Assembly: GCA_002314645.1 (NCBI GenBank)
Contig: DCGS01000035.1
Location: 9,994-49,792 of the forward strand
Source of the DNA: Ruminococcaceae bacterium UBA1772
GTDB taxonomy: Bacteria; Bacillota; Clostridia; Oscillospirales; Acutalibacteraceae
Direction: 5' to 3'
Length of the DNA stretch: 39,799 bases
The position numbers and the translations under genes are program-made. The notes under the pieces are model-generated. The model made no database searches. It was not told the DNA's origin and saw only the letters and a program-made list of their open reading frames with translations. This document shows positions 16,961-24,543 of the stretch, piece after piece. Each line of letters opens with the position of its first letter. Positions within the stretch are counted from its first letter, which is position 1.

Positions 16961-18439
16961 ATGGCTGATACAAATATTTATAATGATATAGAAGCTAGAA
17001 CCGGGGGAGACATTTACATAGGTGTGGTAGGGCCAGTTAGAACGGGTAAGTCCACATTTATTAGTAAGTTCATGGATTCTCTGGTTCTTCCTGGTATTAC
17101 AGATGAATATGTAAGAGAAAGAGCCCAGGATGAATTGCCTCAGTCATCTGCAGGTAGAACAATTATGACCACGGAACCAAAGTTCATTCCTGAGGATGCT
17201 GTACGTGTTGAACTTCCAGGGCATGCGCACTTCAATGTTCGTATGATTGACTGCGTTGGATATATTGTTCCAAGCTCTCTAGGTTACATTGAAAATGAAA
17301 TGCCACGTATGGTAAGAACTCCTTGGTTCGAGGAGGAAATACCATTTAACATGGCTGCCGAAATAGGCACGCAGAAGGTAATAAGTGAGCACTCCACAAT
17401 AGGCCTGGTTGTAACGACCGACGGTAGCATAAGTGACATACCTCGTGCCGAATACATGGAGGCAGAGGAGCGAGTAATAAATGAGCTCAGGGGAATAAAT
17501 AAGCCGTTTATAATAGTTTTAAATTGCATGTACCCATATTCAGACTCGTCAAAGACCCTTGCAAAAAATATGGCGCATGAATATGGCGTCCCAGTTGTTC
17601 CTGTTAACTGCCTTGACTTAGACGAGGAGCAAATAAGGGAAATCCTTGCCAGAGTACTATTTGAATTTCCAGTCCGCAGCGTGTCCATTGAACTTCCAGG
17701 TTGGATGAGAACACTTCCATATGACCACTGGTTGCATAAAGGCGTGTGCGATTCAATCAAGGATCTAGCCAAAGACATCTGTCACGTAAGAGACATTACC
17801 TCTTTCTCTGAAAGAATTAAAGAAATTGAATACATAGAGGACGCCAGAATAAAGAACGTGGACTTGGGGTCTGGTACAGCTGTAATATCAGGACACATGA
17901 GTCACAGCCTTTTCTACAAGATTGTTGCGGAACGCACTGGTCTTGAACTTGAGTCCGAACAGGACTTAATGGATAAACTCATACTCCTTTCAAATACAAA
18001 GAAGAAGTATGATAGACTTAAGAGCGCGCTTGATGAAGTTGAGGCGACAGGCTACGGAATTGTAATGCCAACCCTAGATGAACTCACCCTTGAAGAACCA
18101 GAAATAATGAGGCAGGGTGGAAAGTACGGTGTGCGTCTTTCAGCTGGTGCACCATCAATTCACATGATAAAGGCCAATATTACAACAGAGGTTGCACCTC
18201 TAGTCGGTTCCGAGAGTCAGTCCGAGGAACTCGTAACCTACCTACTCAAAGAGTTCGAGGAGAACCCAACAAAAATATGGGAGTCCGATATTTTCGGCAA
18301 GAGTCTCCACGAACTCGTAAACGAAGGCCTCCGCAGCAAACTCTACCACATGCCAGCTGACGCCCGCATGAAGCTTCAAGAGACACTAGAACGTGTCATA
18401 AATGAAGGCTGCTCCGGCCTCATTTGCATCATTCTATAA
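16961..18439 (+). CDS. spoIVA: Stage IV sporulation protein A (SpoIVA), coat scaffold ATPase
   Basis: SpoIVA hydrolyses ATP to polymerise into the basal layer of the spore coat on the forespore surface, anchored by SpoVM. The N-terminal signature Asn-Ile-Tyr-Asn-Asp-Ile and Asp-Ile-Tyr-Ile-Gly-Val-Val-Gly precede Walker A Gly-Pro-Val-Arg-Thr-Gly-Lys-Ser-Thr (about 24-32). The TRAFAC-type nucleotide domain covers about 1-240, a middle domain about 240-400, and the C-terminus ends Gly-Leu-Ile-Cys-Ile-Ile-Leu, the usual hydrophobic tail of this protein. The 492-residue length matches Bacillus. I use ATG 16961 with TATGGAGG (16946-16953) in front; the TTG at 16943 has no site. It is followed by a clear terminator. 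Confidence 0.97.
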   Translation: MADTNIYNDIEARTGGDIYIGVVGPVRTGKSTFISKFMDSLVLPGITDEYVRERAQDELPQSSAGRTIMTTEPKFIPEDAVRVELPGHAHFNVRMIDCVGYIVPSSLGYIENEMPRMVRTPWFEEEIPFNMAAEIGTQKVISEHSTIGLVVTTDGSISDIPRAEYMEAEERVINELRGINKPFIIVLNCMYPYSDSSKTLAKNMAHEYGVPVVPVNCLDLDEEQIREILARVLFEFPVRSVSIELPGWMRTLPYDHWLHKGVCDSIKDLAKDICHVRDITSFSERIKEIEYIEDARIKNVDLGSGTAVISGHMSHSLFYKIVAERTGLELESEQDLMDKLILLSNTKKKYDRLKSALDEVEATGYGIVMPTLDELTLEEPEIMRQGGKYGVRLSAGAPSIHMIKANITTEVAPLVGSESQSEELVTYLLKEFEENPTKIWESDIFGKSLHELVNEGLRSKLYHMPADARMKLQETLERVINEGCSGLICIIL

Positions 18440-18443
18440 ACCA

Positions 18444-18481
18444 AAGGAACAACGTGGTAACGCGTTGTTCCTTATTTTTTT
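18444..18481 (+). terminator. Terminator after spoIVA
   Basis: Arms 18444-18454 and 18463-18473 pair over 11 bases (AAGGAACAACG with its complement), loop 8 bases, followed by an AT and a run of T (18475-18481). It closes the spore-coat block and separates it from the surface locus. Confidence 0.85.
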
Positions 18482-18539
18482 CAATAAAAACGACTATTTT
18501 GCCGATATTTCATATGGAAATTGTTACAAAAAAATAAAA

Positions 18540-18556
18540 TTGTTAATTTTTAACAA
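18540..18556. repeat. Inverted repeat upstream of the first SipW-like gene
   Basis: TTGTTAA, three bases, TTAACAA: a perfect 7-base inverted repeat, 30 bases before the -35 box of the promoter at 18586. It could be an operator or activator site, but the region is very AT-rich and chance is a real alternative. The rest of 18482-18683 holds only the promoter and an AT-rich leader. Confidence 0.3.
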
Positions 18557-18585
18557 AAAATCAGGAAGAAATTTTGATATAAATG

Positions 18586-18614
18586 TTGACATACACAATT
18601 TTTTGTTGTAAAGT
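18586..18614 (+). promoter_or_regulatory. Housekeeping-type promoter for the SipW/TasA-like locus
   Basis: TTGACA at 18586-18591 (perfect -35), a 17-base spacer, then TAAAGT at 18609-18614 (4 of 6 to TATAAT). The leader is about 62 bases to the ATG at 18684, with GAGAGGT (18673-18679) as ribosome binding site. No other promoter-like pair in this gap is as good. Confidence 0.7.
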
Positions 18615-18683
18615 AGGTTTGTAATAATATGTATATTTATATATATATGTATGCAAAATTTCAAGGCATTTTGAGAGGTAGTT

Positions 18684-19655
18684 ATGGAAGACAAGAAACA
18701 AATTGAAACGAAAGGCCAAGTAAGACATAAAGTCTTCACGGTAATTGGAATACTTATCTGTATTCTCCTTTTGCCAATCTTGGCTATAAATATAACTCTC
18801 ATAGTAAAAGGCACTATGAGAGACGACATCCCACCAGACATTGCTGGTATTACACCATTGGTAGTTTTATCAGGATCAATGGATGACGGTGCAAAGGACG
18901 CAATCCAAATTGGTGACTTAATCTTCGTTAAGAAGGTTGACGCTAAAAGCCTTAAAGCAGGCGACGTAATTGCTTTCATGGAAGGCAAATATGCAGTAAC
19001 CCATAGAATCATTACTGTTAACACAGAAGATGATGGTTCTATATCATTCACCACAAAGGGTGATGCCAACAACACAGAAGATACTGGAAAGGTAACTCCA
19101 GACAATGTTCTTGGTAAGTATGATTCAAAAATCTCAGAACTTGGTAATTTCGTAATCTTCCTTCAAACAGTTCCAGGAATGGTCATTTTCGTAGGTGTTC
19201 CACTCCTCGTGTTTGTAGGTTATGACATTCTTCGCAGACAGGCTCTCCTTAAAAACGAGAGAATTAAGCAGGATCAGCTCAGAAAAGAAATTGAAGAGCT
19301 CAAGAACAATCCTACTTCAGCTGAACTGCCAAGGGAGGTCCTTAAAAAACCACAGGAAGAGGCTCCTGTTTTGAACCCATGGGAATATCCAAGGGAGGAA
19401 CTCAAGGCGGAGTCGGAGCGTTTAAGCGCTATAGAACCAGGCGAAAAGTTCACTATTCCACTTCCACAGGTTGAAGAGGAACCAAAACCAGTAGTTGAAG
19501 CTCCTGCTCCAGTTGTTGAGGCTCCAAGAACAACACAGACTGTTGTTTCAAAGCCAAAACCACAGCAGAGAACAACAACTACAGTAGTTCGTAAAACTAC
19601 AGTAAAAAAAAACAAAAGTAATAAAGTAATGACCATAAAGGTCAAAACTAAATGA
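18684..19655 (+). CDS. Signal peptidase I, SipW/ER type (first copy), with long cytoplasmic tail
   Basis: A membrane signal peptidase of the Ser-His type, as in Bacillus SipW and the ER enzyme, rather than the Ser-Lys type. The first membrane segment is at about 17-42. The catalytic Ser65 is in Ser-Gly-Ser-Met, His107 in Val-Thr-His-Arg-Ile takes the place of Lys, and Gly126-Asp127-Ala-Asn-Asn follows. A second membrane segment lies at about 153-180. The C-terminal 140 residues are unusual: a coiled-coil-like charged stretch (about 185-215), a Pro/Glu/Val-rich stretch (about 255-280) and a Thr/Lys-rich, very basic end. It is first in a run with three proteins carrying SipW-type signals, which are its likely substrates. 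Confidence 0.9.
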   Translation: MEDKKQIETKGQVRHKVFTVIGILICILLLPILAINITLIVKGTMRDDIPPDIAGITPLVVLSGSMDDGAKDAIQIGDLIFVKKVDAKSLKAGDVIAFMEGKYAVTHRIITVNTEDDGSISFTTKGDANNTEDTGKVTPDNVLGKYDSKISELGNFVIFLQTVPGMVIFVGVPLLVFVGYDILRRQALLKNERIKQDQLRKEIEELKNNPTSAELPREVLKKPQEEAPVLNPWEYPREELKAESERLSAIEPGEKFTIPLPQVEEEPKPVVEAPAPVVEAPRTTQTVVSKPKPQQRTTTTVVRKTTVKKNKSNKVMTIKVKTK

Positions 19656-19674
19656 TAAAACGGAGGATAAAACA

Positions 19675-20334
19675 ATGAAAAAGAATATTGCAATGAGAGT
19701 TGCATCTCTCATCCTTATGTGCACAATCGTTACATCATGCTTCGTAGGTTCAACATTCGCAAAGTACACAAGTTCAGTTTCAGGTACATCAACAGCAGTT
19801 GTTGCTAAGTGGCTTGTAAAAGTTGGAACAACAGATGTTTCTACAGCTGATCAGGAAATGACATTCAACATTTTTGACAAGTCAAAGATCTATGACCTTG
19901 CTGCAGTAGCTGACACATCAGCAAATGCTTCTGGTTGGACAAAGACTGTTGACGCAGACGTTAAAGATGGTACAACAAATGCCATTGTTGCTCCTGGTAC
20001 ATGGGGTGAAATTGAATTCGCAGTATCAAACGAATCAGACGTAACAGTTGCTTATTCAGTAGTTGTATCTGCTCTTACAACAACTCTTCCACTTGAGTTC
20101 TCAACAAATGGTACAACATGGGTTCCAGCATCTGATATTTCAGCTGATCTTCCATATTCATTAGGTAGTGGTTCATTAGCAATTGGTTCATCTACTCCTA
20201 CAAATGCTACAGCTAAGCTCTATTGGAGATGGACATTTGAAAGAGGCGCAGATGCTGCAGATACAGCACTTGGTCATGCAAACGTTGCTACATGTAACAT
20301 TACAGCAGGCGTAACATTCACACAGGCTGACTAA
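19675..20334 (+). CDS. TasA/camelysin-like secreted protein with SipW-type signal peptide
   Basis: A 219-residue exported protein. Residues 1-29 form a SipW-class signal: basic start, hydrophobic core with Cys16 and Cys22, then Thr-Phe-Ala-Lys-Tyr-Thr at 27-32. The mature part is Thr/Ser/Ala-rich and beta-like. Marks shared with the TasA/camelysin type are Ala-Pro-Gly-Thr-Trp-Gly-Glu-Ile-Glu-Phe (about 106-115), Ser-Asn-Glu-Ser-Asp-Val-Thr-Val-Ala-Tyr (about 118-127), and Trp184-Arg-Trp with Asp196-Thr-Ala-Leu-Gly. Such proteins form fibres or surface layers in Bacillus. AACGGAGG at 19659-19666 is a strong site 8 bases before the ATG. A strong hairpin follows, so this is likely the most abundant product of the run, possibly the main subunit. 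Confidence 0.87.
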   Translation: MKKNIAMRVASLILMCTIVTSCFVGSTFAKYTSSVSGTSTAVVAKWLVKVGTTDVSTADQEMTFNIFDKSKIYDLAAVADTSANASGWTKTVDADVKDGTTNAIVAPGTWGEIEFAVSNESDVTVAYSVVVSALTTTLPLEFSTNGTTWVPASDISADLPYSLGSGSLAIGSSTPTNATAKLYWRWTFERGADAADTALGHANVATCNITAGVTFTQAD

Positions 20335-20377
20335 TTTAGCAAAGAATTATTTGTTAGAATATTTTGATTAACGGGTA

Positions 20378-20418
20378 AAGCCCCGTCACGCCGGTGGCGG
20401 TGTGACGGGGCTTGTTTT
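20378..20418 (+). terminator. GC-rich hairpin after the TasA-like gene (terminator with likely read-through)
   Basis: Arms 20378-20393 and 20398-20413 pair over 16 bases with one G-T wobble, loop GTGG, then GTTTT (20414-20418). The GC content is far above its surroundings. It ends 20 bases before the next start, so the genes after it probably depend on read-through, giving less product than the TasA-like gene. ACGGG at 20371-20375 could pair with CCCGT inside the left arm, but this alternative is weak. Confidence 0.8.
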
Positions 20419-20432
20419 ATAGGGGTAAGCGT

Positions 20433-21293
20433 ATGGCTGCAAATACAGCAAAAAAGAGTATATGGGCATTCACCTTGACTGACGCACACAATAATGTGTT
20501 CGGTTTTAGTCAAGATGGATATATATATACTTATTCAAAGGATTCATCCGTATTTGGTGAAGCTTGGTTGCGTATGCAAAGGGTAGGAAAAGAAGCGGAA
20601 AATGACGCGAAATATTTCCTGTATTTTGCAGACGAAACCGAGCCATGCGCGTTTATAGATAAATCAAATAACATATATGATTTTGATCATCATTTCATTG
20701 CATCGCTTGAAAGGTCTAGACTCATAATCCTTGTTATTGCGCTTCTCGTTTTAATTCTTGTTTCCATTGGTATTGCAGTATTCCTTACAGGTGGCATCTT
20801 AATGAAAACAACTGCACCTTTTGCAGATGAAAACACTGTAGAACTTGCAATTGATCAGGATATGCCAAGTAACGGAAACATTAGTAGGCAGTTTGATATT
20901 TTCGGAATCCTTGACGATGAGAATTCTGAAAATTCAGCGGAAACAAGAAAGATTTACCCAGGACTTAAAGGTGAATATCAGTTCCTCATGGTAAATACAG
21001 GCGTTCTTAATCTTTATTACAAGCTCAGTTTTTGGGAAGACAATGAATATAATATTCCAATTAGGTATAGAGTAAAAAAAGGCAAGGAATTTATTGCTGG
21101 AGGCCCAAATACGTGGGTGGAAATGAGTGAAATGAAGTTCGACCCAGAAAGAATTGAAAAGGGCGAAGAAATAGTTTACACAATTGAGTGGCAGTGGCTT
21201 GACTATGATGACAAGCATGATACAAAGCTTGGATATGAAGCAATTGCAAAATATGTATTCCATATGAATCTTTCATATGAAAGCGCATATTAA
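20433..21293 (+). CDS. Membrane protein with cytoplasmic domain and TasA-like outer domain
   Basis: A 286-residue protein with no N-terminal signal. Residues 1-94 are an uncharacterised, probably cytoplasmic domain rich in aromatic residues. One membrane segment spans about 97-120. The outer part (about 121-286) has the marks of the TasA-like gene upstream: Tyr-Pro-Gly-Leu-Lys-Gly-Glu-Tyr-Gln-Phe (about 175-184), then Trp253-Gln-Trp and Asp263-Thr-Lys-Leu-Gly. No Ala-Lys-Tyr motif follows the membrane segment, so cleavage by the SipW-like enzymes is uncertain; it could be a cell-bound anchor or base for a fibre. ATG 20433 has AGGGG (20421-20425); a TTG at 20412 lies in the hairpin. I do not recognise a named family for the first domain. 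Confidence 0.8.
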   Translation: MAANTAKKSIWAFTLTDAHNNVFGFSQDGYIYTYSKDSSVFGEAWLRMQRVGKEAENDAKYFLYFADETEPCAFIDKSNNIYDFDHHFIASLERSRLIILVIALLVLILVSIGIAVFLTGGILMKTTAPFADENTVELAIDQDMPSNGNISRQFDIFGILDDENSENSAETRKIYPGLKGEYQFLMVNTGVLNLYYKLSFWEDNEYNIPIRYRVKKGKEFIAGGPNTWVEMSEMKFDPERIEKGEEIVYTIEWQWLDYDDKHDTKLGYEAIAKYVFHMNLSYESAY

Positions 21294-21325
21294 TATTTGA
21301 AATTTTAAAGAAAGAGGGTGGTACA

Positions 21326-22150
21326 TTGAAAATTACAGTAAAAGTAAAAGATGATTTTAAAGAAAATATCAATGTATCATCTGACGACTTTGAAGATATT
21401 ATTTCCGATCTTGAAAAAACTGGTGAAAATCTTTCAAAACGTTATACAAAGGAAGATGAAATAAGTGAAGAAGAAGCAAAGAAACTTGCTTTTAAATACA
21501 CTCCAGAAGGTCAAGAAATAAACAAGTATGGTAATACAGTAAAAAACATTAACAACCGTGCAGAAGGCTATATTAAGGCTGAGAAAAGGCATGAAGAGCA
21601 GATTGCAAAAGAAAAGGAAGTTCCAAAGGTAGAGGAACTTGATCTTCTTTCAGATGAAGTAGGAAAGACAGTAGAAGCTTCAAAGAAAAAGAATACAAAG
21701 AATACTATTCCATACAGGAGTTACCTTATTCTTTTCATAATAATAACTTCTCTTTCTGCATGCTTTACTTTTTCAAAGTACATATCCTATTTTAATGTTG
21801 ACGAATCGTTTGCAAATGTAGCAAAGTTCGACGTTACAATTGATGCACCTCTTGGATTAAGCGTTAACGGCGGAAAAGGTAAGGTGTCTTTTGATGGCTA
21901 CCTAAATGAAAATTTTGGTGGTATTCCTTACAAAATTTATAAGTATAAAGTCACAAATAAGAGTGATATTACAGTTAGAATAAAAGCTAGTGCAACAGGA
22001 AATGTAAACCATGAAATTACTCTTTTGGAGTCAAATTATGTAATTGCTCCAAATGAAACAAAAACTGTTGAACTAAAAATTTCTCCTGCAGCAAGTAATT
22101 TAACTGATGATAACGTTGTAGTTAAATTCATTTCAGAACAAGTTGACTAA
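21326..22150 (+). CDS. Membrane/exported protein with charged N-terminal domain and internal SipW-type signal
   Basis: A 274-residue protein. Residues 1-129 are highly charged, Lys/Glu-rich and helical, without a known domain I can name. A hydrophobic segment at about 131-149 ends in Phe-Thr-Phe-Ser-Lys-Tyr-Ile, a variant of the SipW motif (F/L)-A-K-Y-T, but placed internally instead of at the N-terminus. The outer part (about 155-274) is beta-like, with Tyr-Lys-Val-Thr-Asn-Lys-Ser-Asp-Ile-Thr-Val (about 208-218), a pattern also seen in the TasA-like protein upstream. The start is TTG 21326 behind AGAGGGTGG (21313-21321). If cut after the motif, it would leave a cytoplasmic-membrane stub and release a small TasA-like domain. 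Confidence 0.8.
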   Translation: MKITVKVKDDFKENINVSSDDFEDIISDLEKTGENLSKRYTKEDEISEEEAKKLAFKYTPEGQEINKYGNTVKNINNRAEGYIKAEKRHEEQIAKEKEVPKVEELDLLSDEVGKTVEASKKKNTKNTIPYRSYLILFIIITSLSACFTFSKYISYFNVDESFANVAKFDVTIDAPLGLSVNGGKGKVSFDGYLNENFGGIPYKIYKYKVTNKSDITVRIKASATGNVNHEITLLESNYVIAPNETKTVELKISPAASNLTDDNVVVKFISEQVD

Positions 22151-22160
22151 TGGTGATTAT

Positions 22161-24395
22161 ATGAAAAAGAAATATATTAAAAACTCAATAATAGTCATAC
22201 TTGCTTTGACTTTTATGTTTGTTTCATATTCTTTAGCTAAATATACAAAGCAGGATACTTCTTCTTTAACCATTTCTACCCAGAAGGAATTCTTCAAACA
22301 AAAGTATGCAGATAACAGTGGTAAATCAATTGACTTTACTCCCCAATATGAAGGTTACTATGCCATCATTATTAAAGGTGGAGATGGCGGAAATGGTAAC
22401 AAAGGAAAAGATTCAAAGTGGGCTTGTAGAAAGGATACAGAAGGTGAAACTGGAGGAAAAGGTGGCGTAATGTTTGGCATCTTTTCCACAGAAACAAATA
22501 AACTTCTAAGAATATCCTTAGGTTCTGAGGGTAAGGATTCATCAGCTGTACACACGACTGTTGACGGTGGAGTAAACAGTTCAAATCCATCTATTGCACA
22601 AGGTGCGAAAGGTGGTAACAGTGGTAACATAATGAATTATAATCCCTCTAGTGGTGGTAGTGGAGCTGGTTCTGTAGTATTCTCTTATACTACAACAGGT
22701 CTTGCAAATAAAAAGATCGCAATGATTGCTGGCGGTGGCGGTGGTTCTGCTGGTAACGATACATACTATACGAAGGGTGTTCTACAGGGTCGTGGTGGTT
22801 CAGCAGGTTCTAATTTCACCTCCGACTCTTTTACATCTTCAATAAATGGTTCTGCAATTAGTATATCTGCTGGACAGGTTTATTCAGGCTTTAATGGAAC
22901 GTCTCCTGGTACAGGTAAGACATACGGCTATGGTGCTAAAGATACAGGTGGTACTGGTGGCAGAACAGGTTCAAGCTATACTGGTAATGCTGGCTCTGGT
23001 AACGGTGCAACACCAAATGGGTCATGCGGTGGAGCAGGCGGCGGCGGATACGCTGGTGGCGGTTCTGGTAGTACTAGTGGATATAATACTAATAACTTCA
23101 ACGCAGGCGGTGGCGGCGGTGGTTCGTCCTTTCTAAATTCAGAATTTGCACTTAATGATTATGACAGTGAAGTTCTTGAAGAAATATATGACTATATGCA
23201 CACCACGGCTGGTTATAATCCTGCAGATGAATCTAATGGTTATGTAATTATTATGTTTTTAGGTAGGGACACCCCTGATAACTATCAGAAGCTTTGTGGA
23301 ACATATGTTGATCCAGATTCTCTTGGTGACCCAGATTTTAGTCACAAAACTATTGACTTGTTCAAGTATGGCAGCGGCTCTCCACTTGTTTTAGACCTTG
23401 AACCTAATAGCATTTATTCTTTCGTTGCAAAGGGAGGAAATGGTGGCGACGGTACACTCTACGATTCAGGCAACTATTCAAAAGGAACATCTGGTGGTGC
23501 AGGCGGTATTGTCTGTGGTACTTTTATAACATCTAAACAGAGTGAAACACTCAATGTTTATATAGGCAGCGGAGGCTCTAGATGCGGTGATAGCGCATCA
23601 AATCCTGCAGTTGCTGGTACAAATGGCTCAGGCTTTGGTGCTGGTTCAACTAATAAGATTGCTTATACAGGAACATCGGCATTCATAAGTGAGCATCTCC
23701 TGTCCTCATCAAGTGGTGCGGCAACTATTGTTTACAGAAATGGAACTGCCACTGCAAACCTCATGGCTGTAGCTGGAGGCGGCGGAGCTGGAGGAAGCCT
23801 TGATAAATCCTACTCTAATGGTTATGCAACAGATGGTGGAGATGGTGGATATAACATCCCAGGTTTAGCTGATGTTTCAGTTGGAACAATTAGTACATCT
23901 CCATATTCAGGAATTGTATACAGAGGCGGAGATTCCCCAAATACTGAAGGCGGTAAAGGCGGCTCTTCTGTAGCTATTGCATCTGGTGGAACAGGTGGTT
24001 CCTGTACAGCAGTAACATATAAAGGAAATTCTATTTCAGCACAAACTGGTAATGCTGGTGCAGACGTTGGAATGGGCTCTGGTGGTAGATCTAAGTACAA
24101 CGGCGGCATGGGCGGCGGTGGATTCACCGGTGGCGGTGGCGGAACTGGTCACGGTTACAATACCAACGTAGGCGGCGGTGGTGGTGGATCATCATATATT
24201 GCTCAGAAATCTGGCAACTTTATTTATCCATTTTTGTCCATTAGTCAGTATTCTGATATGTATGATTTCCTTAACTCAAGCGGATCATCAGAAGTAACTT
24301 ATGATAATCATAGAAGCTTTAACGATGGATATTTCATTCTTGAGTATCTTGGAGAGAATACTGCAGAAAATAGACTCGCTTTAGGACTTAACTAA
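22161..24395 (+). CDS. Large secreted glycine-rich protein, two tandem ALK/LTK-type Gly-rich modules, SipW-type signal
   Basis: A 744-residue exported protein. The signal (1-27) ends Tyr-Ser-Leu-Ala-Lys-Tyr-Thr, a SipW-class motif. The rest is two related modules of about 340 residues (nucleotides about 22290-23300 and 23305-24395). Each has Gly-Gly-x-Gly-Gly followed by a Gly-(T/I)-Phe strand, an Ala-Gly-Gly-Gly-Gly turn in the middle, a Gly-Gly-Gly-Gly-(Y/F)-(A/T)-Gly-Gly-Gly run, a Gly-Tyr-Asn-Thr-Asn mark, a six-Gly run ending Ser-Ser-(F/Y), and a final strand (Gly-Tyr-Val-Ile-Ile or Gly-Tyr-Phe-Ile-Leu). This resembles the bacterial glycine-rich domain related to the ALK/LTK receptor region. 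It is probably a surface adhesin or matrix protein. ATG 22161 follows GGTGAT; a TTG at 22143 overlaps the previous gene. A terminator follows. Confidence 0.85.
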   Translation: MKKKYIKNSIIVILALTFMFVSYSLAKYTKQDTSSLTISTQKEFFKQKYADNSGKSIDFTPQYEGYYAIIIKGGDGGNGNKGKDSKWACRKDTEGETGGKGGVMFGIFSTETNKLLRISLGSEGKDSSAVHTTVDGGVNSSNPSIAQGAKGGNSGNIMNYNPSSGGSGAGSVVFSYTTTGLANKKIAMIAGGGGGSAGNDTYYTKGVLQGRGGSAGSNFTSDSFTSSINGSAISISAGQVYSGFNGTSPGTGKTYGYGAKDTGGTGGRTGSSYTGNAGSGNGATPNGSCGGAGGGGYAGGGSGSTSGYNTNNFNAGGGGGGSSFLNSEFALNDYDSEVLEEIYDYMHTTAGYNPADESNGYVIIMFLGRDTPDNYQKLCGTYVDPDSLGDPDFSHKTIDLFKYGSGSPLVLDLEPNSIYSFVAKGGNGGDGTLYDSGNYSKGTSGGAGGIVCGTFITSKQSETLNVYIGSGGSRCGDSASNPAVAGTNGSGFGAGSTNKIAYTGTSAFISEHLLSSSSGAATIVYRNGTATANLMAVAGGGGAGGSLDKSYSNGYATDGGDGGYNIPGLADVSVGTISTSPYSGIVYRGGDSPNTEGGKGGSSVAIASGGTGGSCTAVTYKGNSISAQTGNAGADVGMGSGGRSKYNGGMGGGGFTGGGGGTGHGYNTNVGGGGGGSSYIAQKSGNFIYPFLSISQYSDMYDFLNSSGSSEVTYDNHRSFNDGYFILEYLGENTAENRLALGLN

Positions 24396-24398
24396 TTA

Positions 24399-24432
24399 AA
24401 AAGACACGGTAAAGAAATTTACCGTGTCTTTT
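24399..24432 (+). terminator. Terminator after the glycine-rich gene
   Basis: Perfect 15-base arms at 24399-24413 and 24418-24432 with a GAAA tetraloop, the 3' arm ending in TTTT. It begins 4 bases after the stop codon and closes the first transcription unit of the surface locus. Confidence 0.88.
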
Positions 24433-24464
24433 ATTTATGTATAATAAAAATATAGAAAAATCTA

Positions 24465-24493
24465 TTGAATTTTTGTTTAATATGTTGTAAAAT
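24465..24493 (+). promoter_or_regulatory. Promoter for the second SipW-like peptidase
   Basis: TTGAAT at 24465-24470 (4 of 6), a 17-base spacer, TAAAAT at 24488-24493 (5 of 6). It lies between the terminator at 24399 and the ATG at 24544. The sequence around the -10 (TGTTGTAAA, then AATATGTATA) is shared with the promoter at 18586. Confidence 0.65.
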
Positions 24494-24543
24494 TTAATAT
24501 GTATAATTTTGTAGTAAATTATAATTGAAAGGTGGTGACAAGT

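Noticed and set aside
18600..18660. AT-rich palindromic stretches (TATATATA) in the leader of the first peptidase, considered as a riboswitch or replication-related site
   Set aside because: No recognisable conserved riboswitch core and no DnaA-box cluster; simple AT richness explains it.
22358..24127. Long open frames on the minus strand and in other + frames across the glycine-rich gene
   Set aside because: They come from the Gly codon bias (GGN repeats giving Pro-rich shadow frames), lack ribosome binding sites and start signals, and overlap a well-supported gene.
24437..24490. A 17-codon ORF in the gap after the glycine-rich gene
   Set aside because: It has no ribosome binding site and runs through the promoter of the second peptidase; likely chance.
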